Source: Daejeonella lutea | Lineage (GTDB): Bacteria > Bacteroidota > Bacteroidia > Sphingobacteriales > Sphingobacteriaceae | Length of the DNA stretch: 64,000 nucleotides | Reading direction: 5' to 3' | NCBI RefSeq assembly: GCF_900168015.1 | Contig: NZ_FUYR01000001.1 | Location: 680,943 to 744,942, forward strand | In this document: in pieces, positions 37,234 to 46,453 of the stretch | Layout: each line of letters starts with the position of its first letter | Numbering within the stretch: the stretch's first letter is position 1 | The notes under the pieces: generated by a model | What the model was told of the DNA's origin: nothing | Database searches by the model: none | The model's input: the letters and a program-made list of their open reading frames with translations, nothing else | Translations under genes and position numbers: made by a program

Positions 37234-37632
37234 ATGAAACTTTTTTTACTAATGTGCCTGATTAGTTTGGCATCATGTAATGCCATACAACCCACCGCCG
37301 ACCAGCCAAAGCTTGGTGAATCAAACTGGAAGTTGATTTCAATCGAGAAACGACCAGTTAATTATGGCGATAGGGCTTTTATTAAATTTGATGAAAAAGA
37401 AAACAAGATCAGCGGAAAAGCTGCTTGCAACTCATTCTTTTCAGAATATGAAATGATTGGCCAAAAGATTACGTTTTCAGGAATAGGATCAACCAAAATG
37501 TATTGTGAAGGAATTATGGATGATGAAAATCAGATCATCACTCACCTTCAAAAAACAACAAAGTATGAAGTTAAAGCTGATATGCTTTATTTATACGCCG
37601 GTGATAAGCTTGCGCTTACGTTTAAGAGATAG
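37234..37632 (+). CDS. META domain lipoprotein
   Basis: The 132-residue protein has a lipoprotein signal (MKLFLLMCLISLASC, Cys15) and one META domain resembling HslJ: GESNWKLISI, INGKAAC-like ISGKAACNSFFSEYE, and the Cys-containing TKMYCEGIMDDENQIITHL. META domain proteins are periplasmic or surface proteins of unclear function. It follows the flavoprotein gene by 23 bases and converges on the amidohydrolase gene. Confidence 0.88.
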   Translation: MKLFLLMCLISLASCNAIQPTADQPKLGESNWKLISIEKRPVNYGDRAFIKFDEKENKISGKAACNSFFSEYEMIGQKITFSGIGSTKMYCEGIMDDENQIITHLQKTTKYEVKADMLYLYAGDKLALTFKR

Positions 37633-37637
37633 GGATT

Positions 37638-37845
37638 AAGTATCAAGTAGCAAGTAGCAAGTATTGAGTACCAAGTATCAACCTGCCCGGCGGCAGGCTG
37701 AGCATCGCGTATCAAGATTTGACCGTCGGCAGCGTTTATGGCAGGGCTTAATTTCCGTGTCTTACTACCACATTTTTCGTGTGATCCTGCTAAATCCAAA
37801 CAGGCTTATCTTGATTCTTGATACATACTACTTAATTCTTCGTCT
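37638..37845. repeat. heptamer array D with opposite-strand arm
   Basis: Six units at 37638-37679 (AAGTATC, AAGTAGC twice, AAGTATT, GAGTACC, AAGTATC) are followed by a CCTGCC/GGCAGG hairpin at 37683-37698. A reverse arm at 37811-37845 has TTGATTC, TTGATAC, ATACTAC and TTAATTC. It fills the spacer between convergent genes; the reverse arm ends at the amidohydrolase stop codon. A unit string of array F, 10 kb away, is identical but inverted. Confidence 0.75.
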
Positions 37846-40800
37846 TAGTCACATTCGGGATGCGTAAAAACGTGAGTTTCAACATTTCCTTGCGGGATAG
37901 TAAAGCTTTCGCCACGGCTCATCTTCCACCAGAATAAGCCCCGCGGTTTTTCGCGGCTGATTGTTTCGTTCATCGTTTCTGCATCGTATACGCGGCCGTT
38001 GATCATCACATACCTAATCTTTTCAGTATTCCTGATATCTTCCAGAGGGTTAGCATCCAAAACGATCAGATCGGCAAGCTTGCCGGTCTCCAGTGAGCCT
38101 AATTCTTTTCCCATACCCAGGTGCTCGGCTCCGTTTAACGTAGCACTCCGAATAGCTTGTAGCGGGCTCATGCCACCCTGCGCGAGCATCCACAATTCCC
38201 AGTGAGCACCTATTCCCTGGATCTGTCCGTGCGCTCCTAAATTAACTTTAGTGCCACCATCCGCAAGCTGTTTCGCTGCCCTCGACACATCAATGTGACC
38301 GTAGTCAGCAAATTCAGAAGTTGTCCGTCTTCTGGAGCGTGAGTCAATAATATTTCTTGGAGTATAACTGAGCAGACGCTCGTTCTCCCAGACGTTTGTA
38401 CGGTCGTACCAGAAATTCTCACCTGATTGAGATCCGTAGCTAACAATCAGCGTTGGGGTGTAAGAAGTAGTGCTTTTATTCCAGAATGTTTTTACATCCT
38501 TATAAACCGGAACAGGAGGAATGTTATGCTCGATGCTGGTGTGTCCATCCGCGATATGAGTAAGATTATGAAAAAACGTAGAGCCACCTTCAGGTACAAC
38601 CTCCATCTGCAGCTCGCGAGCTGCCTGGATAATTTGCTGCCTTTGGTCGCGGCGCGGCTGATTGTATGATTTTACTGAAAAGGCACCCACAGCTTTCATT
38701 CTTCTGAGGGCCGATCTGGCATCATCGAGATTGTTAATTACTGCTTTGAAATCCCCGTCTGCTCCATACAGAATAGTTCCTGTTGAATAAACCCTTGGAC
38801 CGACCATTCTGCCTGACTTTAGCATTTCAGACTGGCTAAAAACCATTTCCGTGTTTGCAGAAGGGTCGTGCGATGTTGTCACTCCGTATGCGAGGTTAGC
38901 ATAATAACTCCAATCCTGCTGCGGGGATACACCATCACCGCTGGCTCTAAGATGGCCATGAACATCGATAATTCCCGGCATAATAGTTTTTCCGTTCGCA
39001 TTGATAACCTTTGCATCAGCCGGAACCGCAATATTAGCTCCAATAGCAATAATCTTATTCTTTTCAATCACGATTGTTCCATTCTCAATAACTTCATCGC
39101 CCTTCATCGTTATGATGCGTGCACCGGTGATTGCGATGATTCCGTCAGGAAGATCAGATTTAAGCTTCAAGCCAATATCAATTCCAGCAGTGTCAACCTT
39201 TGCAGACTTATCGCCGCTTCCTTCGAGGAAGGGAAATACATTTTTTATCTCCCTGGTAAAGTAACGCGGACCCAAAGTCCAGTTTAATTTTTGCGAATCC
39301 TTACTCCAGTGAATATATGTTCCGGCGTCCCTTGTAATTTTAGTCAGCGGTATAGATTTATTGCTGGCCGAAAGATCAACCGCGGTACCTGTGTTGACCA
39401 ATGGGGTTATATAAACGTTAAATAGCTCGGTGAATGCAATCCATTTCCCATCAGGACTTGGAGCGAATATATTTGCATATTGAGAAGTAAAATGAGTACG
39501 GACACCACCGCCATTCAAGTCAACACTTTTAAGTGCTTTTTTTCCAGATTCATTGCTTTGAAACCAAATGCGCGTGTCATCCTGATTGAAGATCGGGCGG
39601 ATACCGTTATTCAAAACAAGTTTTGGCTTGCCACCTTCAGATGGCATAATGTACATTCCCGGATTTTTGCCAAAAGCATAGCCTAAAACATCGTTTCCAA
39701 TACCTTTCCTGAAAACGATCTTATCGCCCCTGTTCGAAAATCTTGGACTGTAATAGTATCCTTTTTCTGAAGTGAGCTTAGTTATCATCTGCGACTGCAG
39801 GTCCTTTTTAAAAATAGAACCTCTTTGCTCATCATTCCAGCTTACATATATGATTGAACGTCCGTCGGGACTGAATTCAGGTTCGAATTCAAAATCGGTC
39901 CCGGTGCTTATGCGCACAGGAACACCATCCGGAAGTACTTTGGTATAAATATATCCGGCTGCATTAAAGGCAATCATCTTTCCATCTGGAGACGTGCTAA
40001 GCTGACGCACCATCTTCACATCGAACTCATCACGGAAAACCTTTTGCTCAAAATGTAGTGCCTCAGTAATCGAGTGGGTAGCATTAACTTCAAAAGGAAT
40101 TTCAGAAACATATTGCGTTAACACCTCCAGGTTTTTTATTTTACCATTGGCGTAGAAGATGATGTTTTTGCTATCCGGAGTCCAGGAGAAGTTTGGATAC
40201 ACCCCAAAAATCGCCCAGGCTTCCTGCTGATCATGAGTAAGGTCTTCATAAACCGGCCATTCTTCACCAGTTTCCAGATCCTGCAAAAATAAAACACTTT
40301 TTAGCCGTACGCGCTTTACAAAGGCCAGTTTCTTGCCATCCGGCGATACTTGCGGTCGTACTGCGCCGCCATCACCACCAGCTATGGTTTCTATTTCGCC
40401 AGTTTCCCTGTTCAGTCTCCTGATATTATAAATTTCGCCATTGGGATCTTTATTGTACTGGAATGTTGGTCCCGGGCTAACATCTTCCGAAAAATAAACA
40501 TACTTACCATCTGGGGATACTTCCGGCTCGCCTGCATCCTGCTGATCATTTTTTCTTTTTGTAAGCTGTACTCCATCACCACCACCTGCTACGTGATACA
40601 TCCACATTTCGCCGGCACCGAGCGAACGGCTGCTTGTAAAATGCTTTCTGGCTATCAGGTATTGATTGTCAGGAGTCCATACAGCATTGTTTAAGAGGCG
40701 AAAAGTTTCCTTCGTAATGGCACGTTTGCCTGAGCCATCGGCATTCATCACCCAAATATTATCCCCTCCTTCTTTATCGCTGGTATACGAGATCAGTTTT

Positions 40801-41084
40801 CCATTAGGGCTAAATCGGGGTTGAACTTCTGAAGCGAGTCCACCTGCAAGCAAAGTCGCTTTACCGCCGCTAACAGGCATTTTATATATATCCCCCAGCA
40901 TGTCAAAAACAATTTCTTTACCGTCAGGACTAAGATCCAAATTCATCCAGGTGCCTTCGTTGGTCTGAAAGGAAAAAGATTTACTAGGGCCAGCTGGTTT
41001 CTCAACATTCCATTTCGCGTTCTGCTGTCCGAAAACTGTGTGGCTAAATATCAGGGCTAAAATTATAAAAAGGGATTTCTTCAT
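37845..41084 (-). CDS. secreted TolB-type propeller protein fused to amidohydrolase
   Basis: The 1079-residue protein has a Sec signal (MKKSLFIILALIFSHTVFGQ). Residues about 40-640 contain many PD40/TolB-like propeller blades (repeated LSPDGKEIVFD, FSPNGKLISYTSDKEGGDNIWVMNADG and the like). Residues about 650-1050 form a metal-dependent amidohydrolase: IDVHGHL supplies the HxH pair, with later His in SIEHNIP and LGAHGQIQGIG, and the family ending ETGKLADLIVLDANPLEDI. It is predicted to hydrolyse an amide or peptide-like compound in the periplasm, as imidazolonepropionase/prolidase-type members do; the substrate is unknown. Convergent with the META gene, divergent from recQ. Confidence 0.9.
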   Translation of the reverse strand: MKKSLFIILALIFSHTVFGQQNAKWNVEKPAGPSKSFSFQTNEGTWMNLDLSPDGKEIVFDMLGDIYKMPVSGGKATLLAGGLASEVQPRFSPNGKLISYTSDKEGGDNIWVMNADGSGKRAITKETFRLLNNAVWTPDNQYLIARKHFTSSRSLGAGEMWMYHVAGGGDGVQLTKRKNDQQDAGEPEVSPDGKYVYFSEDVSPGPTFQYNKDPNGEIYNIRRLNRETGEIETIAGGDGGAVRPQVSPDGKKLAFVKRVRLKSVLFLQDLETGEEWPVYEDLTHDQQEAWAIFGVYPNFSWTPDSKNIIFYANGKIKNLEVLTQYVSEIPFEVNATHSITEALHFEQKVFRDEFDVKMVRQLSTSPDGKMIAFNAAGYIYTKVLPDGVPVRISTGTDFEFEPEFSPDGRSIIYVSWNDEQRGSIFKKDLQSQMITKLTSEKGYYYSPRFSNRGDKIVFRKGIGNDVLGYAFGKNPGMYIMPSEGGKPKLVLNNGIRPIFNQDDTRIWFQSNESGKKALKSVDLNGGGVRTHFTSQYANIFAPSPDGKWIAFTELFNVYITPLVNTGTAVDLSASNKSIPLTKITRDAGTYIHWSKDSQKLNWTLGPRYFTREIKNVFPFLEGSGDKSAKVDTAGIDIGLKLKSDLPDGIIAITGARIITMKGDEVIENGTIVIEKNKIIAIGANIAVPADAKVINANGKTIMPGIIDVHGHLRASGDGVSPQQDWSYYANLAYGVTTSHDPSANTEMVFSQSEMLKSGRMVGPRVYSTGTILYGADGDFKAVINNLDDARSALRRMKAVGAFSVKSYNQPRRDQRQQIIQAARELQMEVVPEGGSTFFHNLTHIADGHTSIEHNIPPVPVYKDVKTFWNKSTTSYTPTLIVSYGSQSGENFWYDRTNVWENERLLSYTPRNIIDSRSRRRTTSEFADYGHIDVSRAAKQLADGGTKVNLGAHGQIQGIGAHWELWMLAQGGMSPLQAIRSATLNGAEHLGMGKELGSLETGKLADLIVLDANPLEDIRNTEKIRYVMINGRVYDAETMNETISREKPRGLFWWKMSRGESFTIPQGNVETHVFTHPECD

Positions 41085-41114
41085 TTAATCAAACAATTAA
41101 CTCGCAAAATAACG

Positions 41115-41154
41115 AATTAGTAAATTAGTAAATGCGCAAATTAGTAAATTAGCC
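41115..41154. repeat. octamer array E, five units
   Basis: AATTAGTA repeats with an exact 8-base step at 41115, 41123 and 41139, with variants AATGCGCA at 41131 and AATTAGCC at 41147. It lies in the 106-base spacer between the divergent amidohydrolase and recQ genes, so it may overlap promoters. No reverse arm was seen. Confidence 0.65.
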
Positions 41155-41190
41155 ATCTGGCGAAGCATTAGCCATTTCTACCTTCTCCCA

Positions 41191-43086
41191 ATGACCATAC
41201 ATCAGATCCTCCATTCATACTGGGGCTTTGCCAAATTTCGCCCTATGCAGGAGGAGATTATCCAGTCTGTACTCGATGGACATGATACCCTGGCGCTAAT
41301 GCCAACCGGTGGGGGTAAGTCCGTTTGTTTCCAGGTGCCTGCTTTATTAAAGCCAGGGATATGCATCGTTGTGTCGCCGCTGATCGCCCTCATGAAAGAT
41401 CAGGTTGAGAATCTCAGGGAGAAAGGCATTTCAGCCATCGCAATCATTTCAGGGATGGGGAAGAGGGAGGTCGATATTGCACTTGATAACTGTATATATG
41501 GTAATATCAAGTTTCTGTACCTTTCACCTGAACGTTTGCTTTCAGACCTTGTACGTGAAAGGATCAGGCATATGAACGTAAACCTGATAACAATTGATGA
41601 AGCACATTGCATCTCACAATGGGGATATGATTTTCGTCCGCCTTATCTTCATATATCTGAATTGCGCGAACTGCATGCAAAAGTCCCCGTTCTGGCCTTA
41701 ACAGCTACGGCTACCGACACTGTTGCGCTGGATATTCAGGATAAGCTTAAATTTCGTAAAAGCAACGTATTCCGCAAGTCGTTTGAAAGAAGAAATCTGG
41801 GCTATCTGGTTTACAACGAGGAAAATAAATTGCGTAAGCTTTATGCAATTGCCAGGAATGTTAAAGGTACCGGAATTGTGTACGTCAGGAATCGAAGAGA
41901 AACCCAGGAAATTGCCCGTCTGCTCAATTTGGAAGGAATAACAGCAGAGTACTACCATGCGGGACTGGACAGTGCTGCCCGAACAAAAAAACAGATGTTA
42001 TGGAAGAACTCCCAAACGCGTGTGATGGTAGCAACTAATGCGTTTGGAATGGGCATCGACAAGGGCGATGTTCGCTTCGTGGTGCATCTGGACCTGCCAG
42101 AAAGCCTTGAAGCCTACTATCAGGAGGCGGGGCGTGCCGGCAGGGATGAGAAGAAAGCCTATGCTGTTTTACTTCATAATAATGCTGATAAGACCCGGTT
42201 GCTAAAAAAGCTCGAGCAAAGCTATCCCTCAGTCCGTGAGATTAAGCTGGCCTATCATCATCTGGGCAATTACTTTCAGATTGCATATGGTGCAGGAGAG
42301 GGCTTGACTTTAGAAATCGACATAGCTGATTTCTGTAATCGGTTTAAACTGGATGCCATAAAAACTTTGAATGCATTTAAATTTCTGGAGCACGACGAAT
42401 ATATTGCATTAAGCGAAACGGTTTACCTGCCTTCGCGGGTGCAGATATTAATTGGACAGGAAGAGATCTACCGGTTTCAGGTTGAACAGCCAGCGTATGA
42501 TTCGTTCATAAAAATCCTGCTTCGATCATATGGAGGCTTATTTGATCAGTTTGTTGGAATAAAGGAAACCGATCTGGCCAAAAGACTGGGGATATCCAAG
42601 TTGGAAGTAAGCCAAATACTGCGCAAGCTTCACGATATGGAGATCCTTAGCTATATCGAACAAACTGACAAACCGCATATTACTTTTTTAAAACAAAGAC
42701 TTGATGACCAGCACCTGCAGATCAATGCCCGTTATCTTGCTGATAGGTTTAAAATTAACCAGGAGCAGGTCAGCTCAGTTATTTCTTACGCCGAAACACC
42801 TAAATGCCGCAGCCAGCAGTTGCTCAAGTATTTCAACGAAAGTCATGTCCCTGAATGTGGAATTTGTGATGTTTGTATTGAGAAAAAACGAGCAGGTAAA
42901 AAGGAGACGATCACCGATGAGATTATCAAAGATGTGCTTAATGTTTTAAGCAATAACTCTTTGCTGCTGGATAATCTTATAAACGCGGTTAAGGCAGGAA
43001 ACGATAAGGAAAAACTTGAGGTTATCCGAATCTTGCTCGACGCAGGAACTATAAAGGCGAATGGCGAATACTATTACATTTCCTGA
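41191..43086 (+). CDS. RecQ-type ATP-dependent DNA helicase
   Basis: The 631-residue protein has RecQ motif 0 (FAKFRPMQEEII), Walker A PTGGGKS (38-44), the DEAH box with aromatic loop (IDEAHCISQWGYDFRP, from about 135), motif VI QEAGRAGRDEKKA and a four-Cys zinc site (CRSQQLLKYF and CGICDVC). Winged-helix sequence lies between the helicase and zinc regions in modified order, and no HRDC domain is present at the short C-terminus. It should unwind DNA 3' to 5' in repair or recombination. Bacteroidota often encode more than one RecQ, so the symbol is withheld. Confidence 0.93.
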   Translation: MTIHQILHSYWGFAKFRPMQEEIIQSVLDGHDTLALMPTGGGKSVCFQVPALLKPGICIVVSPLIALMKDQVENLREKGISAIAIISGMGKREVDIALDNCIYGNIKFLYLSPERLLSDLVRERIRHMNVNLITIDEAHCISQWGYDFRPPYLHISELRELHAKVPVLALTATATDTVALDIQDKLKFRKSNVFRKSFERRNLGYLVYNEENKLRKLYAIARNVKGTGIVYVRNRRETQEIARLLNLEGITAEYYHAGLDSAARTKKQMLWKNSQTRVMVATNAFGMGIDKGDVRFVVHLDLPESLEAYYQEAGRAGRDEKKAYAVLLHNNADKTRLLKKLEQSYPSVREIKLAYHHLGNYFQIAYGAGEGLTLEIDIADFCNRFKLDAIKTLNAFKFLEHDEYIALSETVYLPSRVQILIGQEEIYRFQVEQPAYDSFIKILLRSYGGLFDQFVGIKETDLAKRLGISKLEVSQILRKLHDMEILSYIEQTDKPHITFLKQRLDDQHLQINARYLADRFKINQEQVSSVISYAETPKCRSQQLLKYFNESHVPECGICDVCIEKKRAGKKETITDEIIKDVLNVLSNNSLLLDNLINAVKAGNDKEKLEVIRILLDAGTIKANGEYYYIS

Positions 43087-43261
43087 CTGCAGAAACTTAT
43101 TAGTTTGCCTGAAAAGCCAAAACATACCAGTTAATTTAGTTGTTAGTGGCCGATATTTCTGAGAGTGAACCCGTGCCAGTGATTTCCAGTATCCTGTACA
43201 TCTTTACACTAAGCAATCGCAGGGATTTCGCCTTTTTCATTGAAAAACTTAAATTGCGGCC

Positions 43262-45535
43262 ATGGGACACCTGCCTGACCTTATCCGCGATTTAGCTCTC
43301 ATACTAATAGCTGGCGCAATCACAACTCTTATTTTTAGGAAAATAAAGCAACCATTGGTGCTCGGTTATATTATCGCCGGCTTTTTGGTTGGTCCTCATT
43401 TCCATCTTTTACCTACGGTTGCTGATAATGAAAACATTGAAATTCTCGCCGAGATCGGTGTGATATTCCTGCTTTTCAATCTGGGCCTGGAATTCAGTTT
43501 TAAGAAATTATTACGGGTAGGTGGGTCCGCCTCGATTACAGCATTTGTAGAGATCGTTTTTATAACAGTAGCCGGATATTTCACCGGTAAATTGATGGGT
43601 TGGTCTACCATGGACAGCTTGTTCCTTGGAGGGATGCTTGCCAGTTCATCTACAACAATCATAATAAGGGCATTTGACGAATTAGGTGTAAAAACCAAAC
43701 AGTATGCCCGTATCGTTTTTGGTGTGCTGGTGGTAGAAGATATTGTGGTGATCTTACTGATGGTTTTGCTTTCAACTATAGCTGTTACCAAGCAATTTGC
43801 AGGGGGGGAAATAATATACACCATATCCAAACTGCTGTTCTTTCTGGCTTTGTGGTTTATTGGCGGGATCTTTCTTATACCAACTCTGCTCAAAAAAGCA
43901 AAATCGCTGATTGATGATGAAACTTTGCTGATCATTTCAATAGGGCTTTGTCTTGGGATGGTTGTGTTGGCTACCCAGGTTGGATTTTCTGCCGAGCTTG
44001 GGGCATTTATTATGGGTTCCATCCTTGCCGAGACTACATCTGCGGAGAAAGTGGAACATGTAACCAAGCCAGTTAAGGACCTTTTCGGTGCAGTATTTTT
44101 CGTTTCTGTTGGAATGATGATCGACCCGGAAGCTATTGTTCAATATGGCTGGCCGGTAGTCATTGTAACCCTTCTTACTTTGTTCGGAAAGCTATTCAGC
44201 ACCACTATCGGTGCTGTCATCTCGGGGCAACCCTTAAAACAATCCGTCCAAGTGGGGATGAGTATGGCTCAAATCGGAGAGTTTGCGTTCATCGTAGCTA
44301 CCCTGGGCTTGTCCCTGGGTGTAATATCGGATTTCCTGTTTCCCGTTGCTGTTGGTGCTTCTGCTATTACAACTTTTACTACTCCATATCTCATCCGGTT
44401 TTCAGGTCCCTTTTACGACTTTTTGGAACGTGTTCTGCCGGCCAGGCTGGTAAAACGACTAAACAACTACTCCTCAGGAACCCAGGCTATCCAGGCTGAG
44501 AACGACTGGAAAATTGTTTTGAAATCGTACGGAATGATTATTCTCACAAACGGCGTCATTTTACTGGCGCTAATTGTGTTCTCAATAAATTTCTTCATGC
44601 CCTTTTTGAGCGAACAGATCAAGGATGCTACCACAAGAAGTACTATTGGCCTGCTTGTCTCTTTAATATTTGCTTCTCCGTTTTTATGGGCTTTAATGGC
44701 CAAACGTCCAAATAATATGGCCTATAAAGAAATGTGGCTGGAGAAAAAATACAGTCGCGGCCCCCTTTTACTTCTGGAGATAGCCCGGATTTTAATCGGC
44801 GGTCTGCTGGTTGCTTTTTGGGTATTTGAGTTATTCGATACCGAAATAGCAATATTTATCGCCGTGCCGATAATCCTGGTGATCATATTTGTATTTACTA
44901 AACGCATCCAGGCTTTCTATCAGCGCATTGAATTAAGGTTTCTTGGTAATCTCAACGCCCGTGAGGACGATGAATACAACTCGCTTGATGCAAACGTGTC
45001 GCGTAAAAATGCTGCCCTCGAAGCTAAACTAACTCCGTGGGATGCTCATATCGTACAGCTGGAAGTTCCCCCTGGTGCGGATTATATTGGACGAACACTG
45101 CCGGAACTAGCCTGGCGGGAAAAGTATGGAGTTAATCTTGTTTACGTTAAACGGGGAGATAAAATGATTCTTGCCCCCGATCGTAACAGCATACTCCTGC
45201 CATTTGACCAGGTTGGAATTATTGCAACTGATGATCAGATCCAATCATTTAAGCCTGTGTTTGATTCCGTGGTTCATGTGGAGAGTACCGTAATGCATGT
45301 GAATGATATTTCCTTACAGCGGATCGTGGTGAACGAATATACAAGGCTGAAAGGTGTTACAATTCGTAATTCAGGCCTTCGTGAACGTACCAATGGTTTG
45401 ATCATCGGGATTGAACGAAATAATGAGCGGATTCTCAACCCTGAATCAACAACTGTTTTCGAATGGGATGATATTGTTTGGATAGTAGGCGAACGGAAAA
45501 AAATCCAGGAATTGTCTTCACGAAATGCAGGTTAA
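43262..45535 (+). CDS. CPA2 family cation:proton antiporter (KefB-like) with RCK_C domain
   Basis: The 757-residue protein has an N-terminal sodium/proton-exchanger fold of about 12-13 helices (residues 8-390), including LVVEDIVVILLMVLLST and LGAFIMGSILAETTSAEKVEHVTKPVKDLFGAVFFVSVGMMID. A second membrane block of about four helices follows (about 425-550). The C-terminus (about 600-757) has RCK_C-like TrkA-C sequence (LKGVTIRNSGLRERTNGLIIGIERN and a final VWIVGERKKIQEL), with no NAD-binding RCK_N. It probably exchanges K or Na for protons. The ATG at 43262 is taken as start. Confidence 0.9.
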   Translation: MGHLPDLIRDLALILIAGAITTLIFRKIKQPLVLGYIIAGFLVGPHFHLLPTVADNENIEILAEIGVIFLLFNLGLEFSFKKLLRVGGSASITAFVEIVFITVAGYFTGKLMGWSTMDSLFLGGMLASSSTTIIIRAFDELGVKTKQYARIVFGVLVVEDIVVILLMVLLSTIAVTKQFAGGEIIYTISKLLFFLALWFIGGIFLIPTLLKKAKSLIDDETLLIISIGLCLGMVVLATQVGFSAELGAFIMGSILAETTSAEKVEHVTKPVKDLFGAVFFVSVGMMIDPEAIVQYGWPVVIVTLLTLFGKLFSTTIGAVISGQPLKQSVQVGMSMAQIGEFAFIVATLGLSLGVISDFLFPVAVGASAITTFTTPYLIRFSGPFYDFLERVLPARLVKRLNNYSSGTQAIQAENDWKIVLKSYGMIILTNGVILLALIVFSINFFMPFLSEQIKDATTRSTIGLLVSLIFASPFLWALMAKRPNNMAYKEMWLEKKYSRGPLLLLEIARILIGGLLVAFWVFELFDTEIAIFIAVPIILVIIFVFTKRIQAFYQRIELRFLGNLNAREDDEYNSLDANVSRKNAALEAKLTPWDAHIVQLEVPPGADYIGRTLPELAWREKYGVNLVYVKRGDKMILAPDRNSILLPFDQVGIIATDDQIQSFKPVFDSVVHVESTVMHVNDISLQRIVVNEYTRLKGVTIRNSGLRERTNGLIIGIERNNERILNPESTTVFEWDDIVWIVGERKKIQELSSRNAG

Positions 45536-45619
45536 CGTTAACATTCCTGTTTGTTTTCCTGCAAATTCATATCTTGTGTAACCAGATTTAAAACTTTGCG
45601 TCCAAGTAAAAAACGTAAC

Positions 45620-46339
45620 ATGAATATTTCTTCAAAAATTATAGCCGGAAGCCTTGCTGTAGGTGTGCTTTTCAGTTCATGCAATGGATTCAATTGCGTG
45701 AGCGGGTCTGGAAACCAGGTTTCCGAAACCAGGGATGTAGGTTCGTTTACACGCGTGGAAACGAGTGGGTCAATTAAAGTGATATTGAAACAGGGACCTG
45801 TTAACTCTTTGAAAATAACAGCAGATGATAATATAATGAAGGAGCTTGAGACCTATGTTCGAGGCAACAGGCTGATCATCGACCTCGACGGAAGTTTCTG
45901 TGATGTTGGTCCGATAACGGTATTTGTTACATCCAAGGAATATCAGGGAATCGAGGCATCAGGAGCCGTTGAAATTCTTGGGGACGGAAAGCTTACCGTA
46001 AACGACTTTGACTTGGATTTAAGCGGTTCAAGCAAAGTAGACCTCGAAATCAACGCTGCTAATGTAAAGACTTCTTCAAGTGGTGCGTCAGAGATATTTC
46101 TTAAAGGTCAGGCAGGTTCTCACGAATTGGACCTGAGCGGGTCGAGCTCGGTTGACGCACTTGACTTTGTTGTGGGGAGGTACCGCATTGAAAGTTCCGG
46201 CGCCAGTGATTCACGCATCAACGTGCTCAATGAATTGGAAATCAGTTCAAGCGGGTCGAGTGATGTACAGTACCGCGGAAATCCCACAAAAATAAAGAAC
46301 GACGAATCCGGTGCTTCGAGCCTGAAGAAGATCGACTAA
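45620..46339 (+). CDS. DUF2807 (head GIN domain) lipoprotein
   Basis: From the ATG at 45620 the protein has 239 residues with a lipoprotein signal (Cys21 in VLFSSC). The rest is a beta-helical DUF2807 domain with characteristic repeated segments (VDLSGSSKVDL, TSSSGASEIFL, DLSGSSSVDAL, ESSGASDSRINV, SSSGSSDVQYRG). The family is abundant in Bacteroidota and lacks a known activity; an adhesive or structural role is plausible. An upstream start at 45551 would add 23 residues that mask the signal. It ends at a clear terminator. Confidence 0.9.
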   Translation: MNISSKIIAGSLAVGVLFSSCNGFNCVSGSGNQVSETRDVGSFTRVETSGSIKVILKQGPVNSLKITADDNIMKELETYVRGNRLIIDLDGSFCDVGPITVFVTSKEYQGIEASGAVEILGDGKLTVNDFDLDLSGSSKVDLEINAANVKTSSSGASEIFLKGQAGSHELDLSGSSSVDALDFVVGRYRIESSGASDSRINVLNELEISSSGSSDVQYRGNPTKIKNDESGASSLKKID

Positions 46340-46354
46340 TTCAATGTTTTTATA

Positions 46355-46386
46355 ATTCCAGCCGATTACTTTGATCGGACTGGAAT
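46355..46386 (+). terminator. intrinsic terminator after the DUF2807 gene
   Basis: ATTCCAG pairs with CTGGAAT, and CGAT with ATCG inside it, separated by a small internal loop; a T-rich CTCTTTATTT follows. Confidence 0.7.
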
Positions 46387-46453
46387 CTCTTTATTTAGCC
46401 TGCGGTTTCGATGGTATTTTCCTATATTCAATCCCGAAACAAAGCTCCCTTAA

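Noticed and set aside
43396-44067. 223-codon minus-strand frame over the antiporter gene
   Set aside because: Mirror of codon bias in a membrane protein gene; Ser/Ile/Thr-rich and without recognisable domain.
45551-45619. Earlier start for the DUF2807 lipoprotein
   Set aside because: The added 23 residues are not signal-like and displace the lipobox from the N-terminus.
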